Made by a program: the position numbers and the translations under genes
In this document: one piece after another, positions 44,779-53,435 of the stretch
How the letters are laid out: each line of letters opens with the position of its first letter
Position numbering within the stretch: the stretch's first letter is position 1
Notes under the pieces: generated by a model
The model's database searches: none
What the model was told of the DNA's origin: nothing
The model's input: only the letters and a program-made list of their open reading frames with translations
Assembly: GCA_024642665.1 (NCBI GenBank)
Contig: JAHEAR010000010.1
Coordinates: 22,629 to 86,628, forward strand
Length of the DNA: 64,000 bases
Direction: 5' to 3'
Source of the DNA: Bacteroidota bacterium
Lineage (GTDB): Bacteria; Bacteroidota; Bacteroidia; Chitinophagales; Saprospiraceae

Positions 44779-45837
44779 ATGGGGCAAATTATTCGCTTTT
44801 TCTTATTTATCGCAGTGCTTTTGATCCTGCCTGCCCAAGGCAAGACTCAGGATAAATTATTTACACAAGCGTTCGCACATCCGCTTGATCTCAATCCCGC
44901 TTTTGCAGGAGCTATTGATGGGCGGTACAGAGTCACCGTTGCATACAGAGATCAATGGAATAGTTTTCTGGAGAGTCCGTATACGACCTTTGGTGTGTAT
45001 GGGGATGTAAGGATTATACTGAATGATCAGCAAGATGATTTTTTTGGTGGGGGTTTTTCACTGATTACAGATCGAACAGCAATATACAATGTCAATCAAA
45101 ACATCTTATCGCTGTTTGGAAGCTATCACAAAGCTTTAAATGCCCAAAAGGGAAGATACCTTTCTGCGGGTTTTAGTTTTGGTATAGCGCAACGGAATAT
45201 GAATTATGAAAACATCTATTTTAACGATCAGTTTAATGGATTAGATCAATACAACCTGAGCACTTCCGAGATTCTGCCTGCCAATAACTTTGCTGTGATG
45301 GATATAGGTTTAGGGTTGACTTACAGAACCGATCTCTCAAAATATTCCAGACTATCCTTTGGACTTTCCGGAGATCACCTGACGAGTAATTCTATTTCTT
45401 TTTATGCCCACTCGATTGAGCCTGATCCGCTGATTCCGGATGTGAAAATGGACCGAAAATTTACTGCATTCCTTTCGATGGAGCTTGCATCTGATCAATA
45501 TGTTTCTTTCCTGCCTAGATTATTATGGCAGGTGGAAGGTCCGCATCAAATGTTGGCCGCAGCCGCTGTAGTCAAATTTGACATCACTAATTATGATACC
45601 AAAGCGATGCATGTCGGTGGAGGTATCAGACTTAATCAAACTGCAGAAGCCGGGTTTAAACCATCGGCGTTGTACCTCATGGTGGCTTATGAAATGGAAG
45701 GATTATTGATTGGCTTAAGTCATGACATTACGCTAACCAATTTGAAATCTCTGTCCCCCGGAAGAGGTGCTTTTGAATTGTCGATTAGCTACACCGGATT
45801 TTATGACAACGACGAATCAATGTGCCCTACTTTTTAG
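44779..45837 (+). CDS. T9SS-associated PorP/SprF family outer-membrane protein
   Basis: The protein has 352 residues with a signal peptide (about 1-22). The motif FTQAFAHPLDLNPAFAGAIDGRYRVTVAYRDQW is the PorP/SprF family signature, and alternating strands to the end suit an outer-membrane beta-barrel. Members support secretion or anchoring of T9SS cargo, often beside type B cargo genes such as SprB. The giant cargo genes lie 6-28 kb away on the other strand, so a partnership is inference. It is co-transcribed with cystathionine beta-synthase, three bases apart. Confidence 0.88.
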   Translation: MGQIIRFFLFIAVLLILPAQGKTQDKLFTQAFAHPLDLNPAFAGAIDGRYRVTVAYRDQWNSFLESPYTTFGVYGDVRIILNDQQDDFFGGGFSLITDRTAIYNVNQNILSLFGSYHKALNAQKGRYLSAGFSFGIAQRNMNYENIYFNDQFNGLDQYNLSTSEILPANNFAVMDIGLGLTYRTDLSKYSRLSFGLSGDHLTSNSISFYAHSIEPDPLIPDVKMDRKFTAFLSMELASDQYVSFLPRLLWQVEGPHQMLAAAAVVKFDITNYDTKAMHVGGGIRLNQTAEAGFKPSALYLMVAYEMEGLLIGLSHDITLTNLKSLSPGRGAFELSISYTGFYDNDESMCPTF

Positions 45838-45847
45838 GCCCCAGGGA

Positions 45848-46981
45848 TTATAGTCGCACATTTTCAACGATCTCAAGCCCAAAACCAATTAAACCAACAC
45901 GCTCTACATGATGGTTAGACATCAATTTCATTTTGGTGATCCCAAGCTCTCTCAAAATTTGTGCGCCAACACCTATATCCCGCTGCTCGCCTTCAGCTTT
46001 CTCCGTAGATTTTCCGGAAAGGTCGTTCAACACTTCAAGTACATTATCTGATTGTTCCCTATGGCGCATTAAAAGAAAAACGCCATTATCTTCTTCAGCG
46101 ATCAGATTTAATGCGTGATCCAATTCTGCGCCAGTATTTCCAAAAATCAATCCCAGCAAATCTCCTGTACGCGACATACTGTGCACGCGCACCAAAGAAG
46201 ATTGTGGTAATGCCGGATTTCCTTTCACTAAAGCCAGGTGAACATCTTCGGTGATTCTTTGCCTGAAGGGCACTACTTCCCATTCACCAAATCTTGAGTT
46301 AATTTTATAAGAAGGCATGCGCTCTACAATTCGTTCACGCTCCATTCGATACGCAATCAAATCCTGAATGGAAATAACTTTCAGGTCATGTAATTTGGCT
46401 ATCTCAATCAACTGTGGTAATCGGGCCATACTGCCATCCTGATTGAGTATCTCTACCAATACGCCGGCAGGATAATATCCCGCCAATCGGGCAAGATCTA
46501 TTGCAGCTTCGGTGTGTCCGCTTCTTCTTAGAACACCTCCAGATTTTGCTCTTAATGGAAATATATGTCCCGGTCTTGCATAATCCTCTGCTTTGATCGA
46601 CGGATCTACCAATGCCCGGATGCCTGTAGACCGATCCTGCGCAGAAATCCCCGTCGTGCATCCTCTTCCGATGAGATCTATAGACACTGTAAAAGCGGTT
46701 TCATGCAGGGCGGTATTTTCCCTCACCATCATTTGCAGATTCAATTCTTCGACTCTGGCTTCATCCAGTGGGGCACAAATCAAGCCACGTCCGTGGGTGG
46801 CCATAAAATTGATAATCTCGGGAGTGACACATTCGGCAGCACAAATAAAATCACCTTCGTTCTCCCTGTCCTCGTCATCCACAACAATAACCACTTTCCC
46901 TAATCGAATATCTTCGATGGCTGATTCAATTGTATTTAATTGCGTGGTCATATTCTTCACGTCTGTTTCAGTTATTATCAT
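45848..46981 (-). CDS. ribB: DHBP synthase with degenerate GTP cyclohydrolase II-like domain (RibBA type)
   Basis: The protein has 377 residues. Residues about 15-215 form an intact 3,4-dihydroxy-2-butanone-4-phosphate synthase: DDEDRENEGD (35-44), HGRGLICA and LRRSGHTEAA (151-160). It makes the four-carbon unit of riboflavin from ribulose-5-phosphate. Residues about 220-377 align with GTP cyclohydrolase II but lack its zinc ligands: the usual VHSECLTGD and RCDCG read VHSMSRTGD (266-274) and FGNTG here. The LRQEGRGIGL motif is also lost (LMRHREQSD). The second half is therefore unlikely to have GTP cyclohydrolase activity, and a separate RibA is expected elsewhere. Start could be 46981 or the ATG at 46951. 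It follows a glycosyltransferase by five bases. Confidence 0.9.
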   Translation of the reverse strand: MIITETDVKNMTTQLNTIESAIEDIRLGKVVIVVDDEDRENEGDFICAAECVTPEIINFMATHGRGLICAPLDEARVEELNLQMMVRENTALHETAFTVSIDLIGRGCTTGISAQDRSTGIRALVDPSIKAEDYARPGHIFPLRAKSGGVLRRSGHTEAAIDLARLAGYYPAGVLVEILNQDGSMARLPQLIEIAKLHDLKVISIQDLIAYRMERERIVERMPSYKINSRFGEWEVVPFRQRITEDVHLALVKGNPALPQSSLVRVHSMSRTGDLLGLIFGNTGAELDHALNLIAEEDNGVFLLMRHREQSDNVLEVLNDLSGKSTEKAEGEQRDIGVGAQILRELGITKMKLMSNHHVERVGLIGFGLEIVENVRL

Positions 46982-46986
46982 TCTTT

Positions 46987-48162
46987 TCAGTATATGTTTT
47001 TTGTACCAATAAAGGTTTCAAGTTTTTTGACCTGATCTTCCCATTGATAGTTTGCCAATACAAAAGCTCTTCCTGCATCTGACATATGCATATATAACTG
47101 TTCATCTGCCATAAGGTTCTGAACATGTTCAACCAATCCTTCCAATGTATCTGCCACGAGTATTTCAGCCCCATGATCAGCTCCAATGGCATTGTTTACC
47201 ATTGAGGTTGTTACGCAAGGCAAACCCATCGCCATAGCCTCAAGTATTTTATTCTGAAGCCCCAGTCCGGTAAACATTGGCGCAACAAAGATACGCCCAT
47301 CTGCGTAAGCATCTCTAATATCGTCAACCCAGCCACGAATGGTTACCCCTTGCTGCTGCCCCAGCCGGTCAATTTTTGGTCCCGGCCTGGCACCCGCTAT
47401 CAGAATACTGGCTTCGGGTGCATAGCTTCTTAATGCCGGCAATAGTTTTCTGACCAGATATTGTACTGCGGCACGGTTTGGGCCATACCCTAGATTTCCA
47501 ACAAAAACCAAATCAAATGAAGGTCTTAGACCCGCCCGATAGGAAACAAATCGCTCATCCACCCCATTAGGAACCACCAAAATCTGATCGTGCGTAGCCA
47601 GTTTTAATCTATTTCGATCCTGACTGGATATAATAGTGTGTTTGTCAAAATCTTTATACACTGTTCTTTCAAAGGCAGAAAGTCTTTTCGCTTCCCAACG
47701 GAACACAAAGCCAATCGCAGGATACTTGGTAGCCAGTTGCGCCATTCCTTCTGAAAACACATCCATATAATCCAATGTTTTAGCAAAAGGAAGAGCCCGC
47801 ACATAAGGAGCCGCTCTGATTAATTGACAGATGACATGATCCGGTTCCAGATGAATTATGTGATATTGAACCTTCCGCTTAATTGACCGATCCAAAAAAT
47901 AACTAACCTGTAAAGGCAATCCTTCAATCCATCCTACAAGCAGATTAAATGGAAGCAACCAATTTCTGATATGGAATACTTTGATCGTTTTGCAAAACGG
48001 CTGTATAGCTGCAAGATCTTGTCCAGCGACCTGTTTATGGGAAATAGCCACAAGATGGATTTCATGATGTGCACTCAGTGCTTTAATCTGATGAAATGCC
48101 CTTAGTTTGTCCCCCTTCTCGACGGGGTAAGGGAAACGAGGTGTGACAAATACGATTCGCAA
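46987..48162 (-). CDS. Glycosyltransferase, GT4-type
   Basis: The protein has 391 residues of GT-B fold. The N-terminal MRIVFVTPRFPYPVEKGDKL is like the sugar-transferase family found in exopolysaccharide loci. The C-terminal nucleotide-sugar region has LVFVGNLGYGPNRAAVQYL and the acidic motif FVAPMFTGLGLQNKILEAMAMG, the E-x7-E type of GT4 enzymes. It transfers a sugar from a nucleotide donor to a lipid or glycan acceptor in the cytoplasm; the sugar cannot be told. It forms an operon with the glycosyltransferase 15 bp upstream and with ribBA five bp downstream. Confidence 0.85.
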   Translation of the reverse strand: MRIVFVTPRFPYPVEKGDKLRAFHQIKALSAHHEIHLVAISHKQVAGQDLAAIQPFCKTIKVFHIRNWLLPFNLLVGWIEGLPLQVSYFLDRSIKRKVQYHIIHLEPDHVICQLIRAAPYVRALPFAKTLDYMDVFSEGMAQLATKYPAIGFVFRWEAKRLSAFERTVYKDFDKHTIISSQDRNRLKLATHDQILVVPNGVDERFVSYRAGLRPSFDLVFVGNLGYGPNRAAVQYLVRKLLPALRSYAPEASILIAGARPGPKIDRLGQQQGVTIRGWVDDIRDAYADGRIFVAPMFTGLGLQNKILEAMAMGLPCVTTSMVNNAIGADHGAEILVADTLEGLVEHVQNLMADEQLYMHMSDAGRAFVLANYQWEDQVKKLETFIGTKNIY

Positions 48163-48177
48163 GCGGAGGACTTTAAT

Positions 48178-49428
48178 TTAAGGTGTCAATGTTGGTTCCG
48201 GAGAATTTTTCATTGTGTGTCTGTCATAGGTCATCAGGGATCTGTAGATGTCTAATATTTTTTGTGCGGCATTGGTGCTGTCAAATTGATCCTCAGCATT
48301 TTTCTGAGCATTCAGACCAATTGCCATGGCTGAATCCGGATATTCTACACAATACTTTATTGCTTTGATAAACTGTTCCCTATCCTCAGCAAGCAAAATG
48401 TGCTGTCTGTCTGTCACTTCAATACCTTCTTTGCCTACGGATGTGCTGATAATGACTTTTCCCATCATCATTCCCTCCACTATTTTTACCCGCATCCCAC
48501 TGCCGGAAAACAAAGGCACGATCATCACGCCATGGCGATTGATAAACTCAGCTGCATCCGGCACTTCACCATGGATCACTACTCCGGGTAACTTCAGTTG
48601 TAACAAAGAAGTTGGCGTATTTCTACCTGCAATATGCAGTGTAATTTTTGGCCACCTTTCATGAATTTCAGACCAGCAGTTTTCCAAAAACCAATTTAGG
48701 CCTTCTACATTCGGCATCCAGTCCAGTGACCCAATGAATCCGATGGATAATGATGGACCAAACTTTGGTTTCTGATATGGATAACAATTCATATCAAAGC
48801 CTATAGGTGCAGCAGATACACCATTGTGGTAGCCTTTGTCGACAAACTGTTTTCGATCTCTATCTGTCAGAGTAATCAGATAATCATATGCCGTGAATTG
48901 ATCTAATTCATATTGTCTGAGTTTTCTGGTCAGATAGCTCAGGTATAATTTTCGAAGGTTGGATCCGGTATTTTGCGTGATGCGTTCCCATATTTCGTGT
49001 TCGACATTATGAGCCCGCATGACCACTTTAGCTTTAGAATACAATCTGATAGTTTCTACATAAGGAGCCAGATACAGTGTTTCCAACTGAATGATATCAA
49101 ACGTTTCCCGTTGAAGTAAATTGATCAGTTTCGTGTTGAATGCTTCTGATCTGAAACGACTCACATGATAAGAATCACCTGCGAACAAACTTATCAGGGC
49201 TTTCCATGGCTTAATCGAATTATCAATATCCACCGTATGGATTTCACTAAAATAATTGTAATCAGCCGGTAATGCAGAGGTATCACTATAATGCTTTCTT
49301 GTATTCATGCTGAGCAGCGTTAGATCGCATCCTTTGGCCTTCAGTTCTTTGCATAGATTACTGACCGCGATAGATTCACCATCTTTCAGCGGATAAGGAA
49401 ATTTTTTACAGAGAAAGAGAATTTTCAT
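48178..49428 (-). CDS. Glycosyltransferase, GT4-type
   Basis: The protein has 416 residues of GT-B fold, related to the next gene (both begin with an FVTPRFPYP/FLCKKFPYP motif followed by a lysine- or aspartate-rich loop). SIGFIGSLDWMPNVEGLNWF and VPLFSGSGMRVKIVEGMMMGK are the donor-binding motifs of GT4 enzymes. It is the first gene of a three-gene unit with the second glycosyltransferase and ribBA. With the flippase and kdsB nearby, a surface glycan role is likely; substrates are unknown. Confidence 0.85.
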   Translation of the reverse strand: MKILFLCKKFPYPLKDGESIAVSNLCKELKAKGCDLTLLSMNTRKHYSDTSALPADYNYFSEIHTVDIDNSIKPWKALISLFAGDSYHVSRFRSEAFNTKLINLLQRETFDIIQLETLYLAPYVETIRLYSKAKVVMRAHNVEHEIWERITQNTGSNLRKLYLSYLTRKLRQYELDQFTAYDYLITLTDRDRKQFVDKGYHNGVSAAPIGFDMNCYPYQKPKFGPSLSIGFIGSLDWMPNVEGLNWFLENCWSEIHERWPKITLHIAGRNTPTSLLQLKLPGVVIHGEVPDAAEFINRHGVMIVPLFSGSGMRVKIVEGMMMGKVIISTSVGKEGIEVTDRQHILLAEDREQFIKAIKYCVEYPDSAMAIGLNAQKNAEDQFDSTNAAQKILDIYRSLMTYDRHTMKNSPEPTLTP

Positions 49429-49450
49429 ACTTCTTATTCAGGCGGGGGTA

Positions 49451-49458
49451 CAAAAATA
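49451..49458 (-). promoter_or_regulatory. -7 promoter box of the glycosyltransferase operon
   Basis: TATTTTTG on the minus strand fits TAnnTTTG, 22 bases upstream of the ATG at 49428. A TTGACC at 49472-49477 on the same strand sits 16 bases further up and could serve as the -33 element. Confidence 0.5.
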
Positions 49459-49553
49459 GTCATTTTCAGGAGGTCAACATATAAAACCAAGGAAATTGCA
49501 ATTCGTTAGCCAAAGTGGTCGGAGTGCCACATATTTTGCAATTTTGAGGCGAT

Positions 49554-50243
49554 ATGAGTGAATCAGGATCATCCAATTGGGCCATTGAGGCCACAGACCT
49601 CTACCGTCGGTATGGCACACTAGAGGTATTGAAAGGGGTAAGCATCCGTCTTCAACGAGGAAAGATGGTGGCCATTGTTGGAAAATCAGGTTCCGGAAAA
49701 AGTACTTTGTTACATATTCTGGGTACTTTGGATACCCCGGATACAGGCACTGTCAGCGTCTGTGATGTTCCCATTTTGAATTTAAGCAGTACTGCCCTAT
49801 CGTCTTTAAGGAGTAAGCATCTTGGCTTTGTTTTTCAGTTTCACCACCTTTTACCTGAATTTACCGCCCTGGAAAATATAGCCATGCCCTCACTGATCAC
49901 AGGTAAGAGTAAGCGGGAAGCGTTTAACCGGGCAAATGATATCCTGGGATATCTGCAGCTTTCTGATCGAGCATCTCACAAACCCAACCAATTATCAGGA
50001 GGAGAACAGCAAAGGGTTGCTATTGGTCGTGCATTGATGAATGAGCCGGATATTATTCTTGCGGATGAGCCTTCCGGAAATCTTGATACAGAAACTTCTA
50101 TTCAGGTGCATCAATTGCTTCGCAGGATCACCACGGAGATGGGTAAGAGCCTTATCATCGTTACGCACAATAATGATCTGGCGGCGTTGAGTGATGAGAT
50201 TTATGAGATGAAAGATGGAATGCTTTTCAGGAGTGAGGGGTGA
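49554..50243 (+). CDS. ABC transporter ATPase, LolD-like
   Basis: The protein has 229 residues. Walker A is GKSGSGKST (43-51), the signature is LSGGEQQR (147-154) and Walker B is IILADE (167-172). [19 protein letters not shown] is typical of the MacB/LolD/FtsE group, in which the ATPase drives lipoprotein release from the inner membrane or related mechanotransmission. No partner permease gene is adjacent, so the LolCE-type partner must lie elsewhere. The gene is divergent from the glycosyltransferase operon. Confidence 0.88.
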   Translation: MSESGSSNWAIEATDLYRRYGTLEVLKGVSIRLQRGKMVAIVGKSGSGKSTLLHILGTLDTPDTGTVSVCDVPILNLSSTALSSLRSKHLGFVFQFHHLLPEFTALENIAMPSLITGKSKREAFNRANDILGYLQLSDRASHKPNQLSGGEQQRVAIGRALMNEPDIILADEPSGNLDTETSIQVHQLLRRITTEMGKSLIIVTHNNDLAALSDEIYEMKDGMLFRSEG

Positions 50244-50270
50244 TTGGGTGAATGAGGTACTGTAGATATT

Positions 50271-50320
50271 GTGTTTAGAATGTTTAGCACAAAGTGCCTT
50301 TGGGACGTGTTGTTTAGGAA
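50271..50320 (-). repeat. Dispersed intergenic repeat, copy B
   Basis: Read on the minus strand this gives CTAAACAACA, a short variable stretch, CCAAAGGCACTTTGTGCT and a closing TCTAAAC, matching copy A at 7472-7518 nearly throughout. It lies in the 309-bp gap between the LolD-like gene and the photolyase, which holds no gene. Confidence 0.7.
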
Positions 50321-50485
50321 GTTTGGAATAACAAACTCATCGTGATTTTTTTCTGCCCTCCCGACCCAATCTATCGGTTCAGGAGAGGGAAACTTTTTTT
50401 CTTGCAAAGGCAAAGAAAATGAATGAACAGTGAAAAACTAAGAGTTAAAAATATGTTTTAATATAAAAATCAACCCCTTGACTCT

Positions 50486-50545
50486 ATCACCTATCACCCA
50501 TCATGTATCACCAGATCACCTCATCACCATATCACCCCATCACCC
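50486..50545. repeat. Short tandem ATCACC repeat
   Basis: Seven copies of ATCACC and one ATCATG variant are spaced 7-8 bases apart, with variable one- or two-base spacers. The array ends just 3-prime of the photolyase stop. It is not a CRISPR (units far too short). Confidence 0.85.
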
Positions 50546-50552
50546 AAATAAA

Positions 50553-51764
50553 TCAATCGAGCCACGTCTCCAAATAAGTTCCCTCCGGATCAAGTTTTTT
50601 AGCAATTAAATCAAAATGGATCGTACGATCTTCTCTGCTATCCGGACCTACGCCGGCGAGATTCATCCAGGACACCCAGGTACTACATGGATCATAATCA
50701 ATAAGGGTCCGTTCAAAATAAGTCGCCCCTAATCGCCAATCCAACTTCAACACTTTTACAAAATAATTGGCAACAATTTTTCTCAATACATCCGGAATCC
50801 ATCCCGTGCGATTCAATTGATGCATGGCAGCGTCAATCACAGGAATATTTGTTTCACCATTTTTCCATTGGCTCAAGGCTATCTCATCATGATGATAATG
50901 AACCTGTTTATTAGTAATTCCTGATTTATAAAAAATACGATTGCCATATTTCTTTCCCATCATGCGCAGATAATCTCTGTAAATAAGATTTTGACAAAGA
51001 TGATGACCCGCCTCCCCCATCGTTTGGGCATGTGCATAGACACGTTTGGGTGACAAACAGCCCATTGAAATCCATGGGCCTGTAATCCAATCTTTTCCTG
51101 TCAGACTTAATTTGATTTGCTGTTTGGGAAGGTCTTTCAATTTTTTCAATCCAGCAGTTTCTCCCCCTTCAAAATATTTTATCATCCCTTTGTTGAAAAC
51201 ATCTATCAACTCTTCCGGCATGGGAATAAAACCGGGATCTACATCAACGGGCACAGGAGGAATAGCAGTAGGAATTTCATGTGGCGGACGCACAGGAACC
51301 GCAAATTCCACTTCTTTCTTAAAATTGATGAATGTATCCGGACAGTGGGTGATGGGAAAAGGAAGATCTGACGTATGGTACAACATTTTACCTCTGGTAT
51401 AGCGAAGTTCCCGACCAATGGTCCAGAGTTTTTGTTCGAGTCGATCCTGCATTTCAACTTCATCCCGAGTTCTTTCCCGATTACAATAAACCCACTGGCT
51501 CTTGGTCTCGATGGCTAACTGATATAGGACTTCATCGGGTTGACCGATCCTGACTATAAGATCTGATCCATAAGTCCGTAATTGATGTCGTAGATCAATG
51601 ATACTCTCCACCAAAAATCTGATTCTGGGCTCTCCGCTTCGATTTTCCTTTAGATCAAATACGTAGACCGGTACTAACAGGTCAGAATTCCGAATAGCCT
51701 CCAGAAGCGCTTCATTGTCATGGATTCTAAGATCCTGACGAAACCAGATGATTGTACATTCCAT
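50553..51764 (-). CDS. Cryptochrome/photolyase family protein, DASH-like
   Basis: The protein has 403 residues. An N-terminal photolyase domain (TIIWFRQDLRIHDNEAL) is followed by the FAD-binding domain with CQNLIYRDYLRMMGKKYG, the helix NIPVIDAAMHQLNRTGWIPD and the strongly conserved LDWRLGATYFE with YDPCSTWVSWMNLAGVG. These are features of the DASH group, which repairs UV-induced pyrimidine dimers (mainly in single-stranded DNA) using blue light and FAD. It is slightly shorter than the usual 430-500 residues. Its promoter at 51779 is divergent to the lipoprotein-SCO-cytochrome unit. Confidence 0.9.
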   Translation of the reverse strand: MECTIIWFRQDLRIHDNEALLEAIRNSDLLVPVYVFDLKENRSGEPRIRFLVESIIDLRHQLRTYGSDLIVRIGQPDEVLYQLAIETKSQWVYCNRERTRDEVEMQDRLEQKLWTIGRELRYTRGKMLYHTSDLPFPITHCPDTFINFKKEVEFAVPVRPPHEIPTAIPPVPVDVDPGFIPMPEELIDVFNKGMIKYFEGGETAGLKKLKDLPKQQIKLSLTGKDWITGPWISMGCLSPKRVYAHAQTMGEAGHHLCQNLIYRDYLRMMGKKYGNRIFYKSGITNKQVHYHHDEIALSQWKNGETNIPVIDAAMHQLNRTGWIPDVLRKIVANYFVKVLKLDWRLGATYFERTLIDYDPCSTWVSWMNLAGVGPDSREDRTIHFDLIAKKLDPEGTYLETWLD

Positions 51765-51778
51765 AAATAAATCGTTAA

Positions 51779-51786
51779 CAAAGGTA
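51779..51786 (-). promoter_or_regulatory. -7 promoter box of the photolyase gene
   Basis: TACCTTTG on the minus strand is an exact TAnnTTTG match, 14 bases upstream of the ATG at 51764. Confidence 0.6.
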
Positions 51787-51815
51787 AGCTGATTTCACTA
51801 TGTACTGCTTCCTGC

Positions 51816-51823
51816 TATCTTTG
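51816..51823 (+). promoter_or_regulatory. -7 promoter box of the lipoprotein-SCO-cytochrome c unit
   Basis: TATCTTTG matches TAnnTTTG exactly, 22 bases before the ATG at 51846. It sits 29 bases from the photolyase box on the other strand, so the two divergent promoters overlap in their upstream regions. Confidence 0.6.
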
Positions 51824-51845
51824 CGTCAAAATAAAATCTACTTAA

Positions 51846-52301
51846 ATGAAATTTTTACCCTATTTCCTGTTTTTTACTCTTCTCATGGCATCCTGTAAGC
51901 AAGCTCCTTCGGCAGACATCGCAACAGAAGAATCTCCGGCAGATGCGCTTACAACACTGGAAAATCAGGTCATGACCTTGCATGATGAAGTGATGCCAAA
52001 AATGCAGGATATATCTAAAATTCTGGAAACCCTACGCAGTTATAAAGAGAATGCTCCTGAAACGCCTGAAGGCAAACTCGTCTATCCCCATGGCCTGGAT
52101 ATGTTGATGGGTGATCTGAAATTAGCTGAACAAGGAATGTGGGACTGGATGAAGGCGTATAGTGATACAAAAGAAAAAACGGCTCCGGACCAACTGGAAT
52201 CATTCTACAAGAAACAGCTGCTGAGTATAACCAAAATCAAAAGTGATATGATCAATGCAATTGATAAAGGAAATGCATGGATTGAAGCTAATCCAAAATA
52301 A
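51846..52301 (+). CDS. Small lipoprotein of unknown function
   Basis: The protein has 151 residues. A lipoprotein signal ends in LLMASC with Cys17 as the lipidation site. The mature part is helical and charged (for example KMQDISKILETLRSYKENAP and LKLAEQGMWDWMKAYSDTKE), a pattern seen in small periplasmic proteins with helical bundles. I do not recognise a family. It starts a plus-strand unit with a SCO protein (11 bp later) and a cytochrome c (49 bp after that), so a role in copper or respiratory function is possible by association only. Confidence 0.7.
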   Translation: MKFLPYFLFFTLLMASCKQAPSADIATEESPADALTTLENQVMTLHDEVMPKMQDISKILETLRSYKENAPETPEGKLVYPHGLDMLMGDLKLAEQGMWDWMKAYSDTKEKTAPDQLESFYKKQLLSITKIKSDMINAIDKGNAWIEANPK

Positions 52302-52312
52302 GCCTCTACAAA

Positions 52313-52933
52313 ATGAAAAATTACTTTTCACTATCCGGCAGTTTATTGCTCATCATGTTATTTGTGGGTTGTCATGCTGAACCAGATCGACTGCCTATCC
52401 TGGGTAATATTGAAGTGAGAGGAACAGACACGCTATATCACTTAATTCCGGACATTACGCTGATCGATCAGGACAGTCAGGTTTTGAAAATAGCTTCTTT
52501 GGATAATAAAGTTGTCCTGGTGGATTTCTTTTTCACCTCTTGTCCCAGTATCTGTCCTAAAGTAAAAAAACAGATGCTGCGATTATACGACCGTTATGAA
52601 CATGATGACCGGGTGATGATGATTTCCCACACGATAGATCAACGACATGATTCTGTTACGGTGCTTAACCGTTATGCACATAATCTTGGGGTCAATACGG
52701 ATAAGTGGAAATTTGTAACCGGAGAAAAGGATTCTATCTATTTTCTGGCGGATCAATATTTTGTAAGTGTTGTTGAAGATCCAACCGCCCCTGCAGGTTT
52801 TGATCACAGTGGACGCATCATCCTGATGGATCCTCACCGAAAAGTGAGAGGATATTGTGAAGGTACCGACCCGGAAAGCGTTACTGCTTTTTTTGAGACC
52901 GTAGATCAGTTACTGAAGGAAGAATATAAGTAA
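52313..52933 (+). CDS. SCO1/SenC family copper-binding lipoprotein
   Basis: The protein has 206 residues. A lipoprotein signal ends in LFVGC (Cys20). The thioredoxin-like SCO fold carries the copper motif TSCPSICP with Cys77 and Cys81, and the ligand His164 in GFDHSGRI. All three copper ligands are present. SCO proteins deliver copper to the CuA site of cytochrome c oxidase or act in thiol redox control at the membrane. The cytochrome c gene follows on the same strand. Confidence 0.93.
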   Translation: MKNYFSLSGSLLLIMLFVGCHAEPDRLPILGNIEVRGTDTLYHLIPDITLIDQDSQVLKIASLDNKVVLVDFFFTSCPSICPKVKKQMLRLYDRYEHDDRVMMISHTIDQRHDSVTVLNRYAHNLGVNTDKWKFVTGEKDSIYFLADQYFVSVVEDPTAPAGFDHSGRIILMDPHRKVRGYCEGTDPESVTAFFETVDQLLKEEYK

Positions 52934-52982
52934 TCATCTAATCGGCGGGACATTTTCTCTTTTCCGCGTTTCAAAGCGAATC

Positions 52983-53375
52983 ATGGCTTATTTAAGGATA
53001 CTTTGTCTACCAGTGCTGTGCGTTTTTCTTATGGTTGTGAGCTGTACCTCTCAGCCTTACAGTCAGGGTCATGCGATTTACACTGCGCATTGCGAAGGTT
53101 GCCATATGGAGGATGGGAGCGGTCTGGCCGATTTGATACCGCCTTTGGATTCTTCGAGACTTACGTTGTCTGATCCATCAAAACTGGTCTGTCTTATTCG
53201 TAAAGGGCTGCCTTTCAATACCTTTACGGGGCAACAAATGCCTTCCAACACAAGCATGACAGACGTCGAATTGGCCAATCTGATAAACTTTTTGGGCGTA
53301 GAGTATGGTTTAAACCCGCAAACCATCAAGGTGACAGAGATAAAAAAGATGTTGGCTGCTTGTCAATCTGAGTAA
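52983..53375 (+). CDS. Lipoprotein-type c-type cytochrome, monoheme
   Basis: The protein has 130 residues. A lipoprotein signal ends in VVSC (Cys21). The heme motif is CEGCH (37-41) and the probable sixth ligand is Met86 in GQQMPSN. Size and layout are those of a small class I cytochrome c anchored at the membrane. It may pass electrons to an oxidase served by the SCO protein encoded upstream. Co-transcription is likely but the 49-bp gap could hold a separate start. Confidence 0.9.
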   Translation: MAYLRILCLPVLCVFLMVVSCTSQPYSQGHAIYTAHCEGCHMEDGSGLADLIPPLDSSRLTLSDPSKLVCLIRKGLPFNTFTGQQMPSNTSMTDVELANLINFLGVEYGLNPQTIKVTEIKKMLAACQSE

Positions 53376-53435
53376 TCAGGCTTTCTACGTACCCAAAAAA
53401 GAGTATTTTTACGACCTTAGAAATGGTTTTATCTG

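Noticed and set aside
50486..50545. Possible CRISPR array
   Set aside because: Units are six bases with one- or two-base spacers. No cas genes are near.
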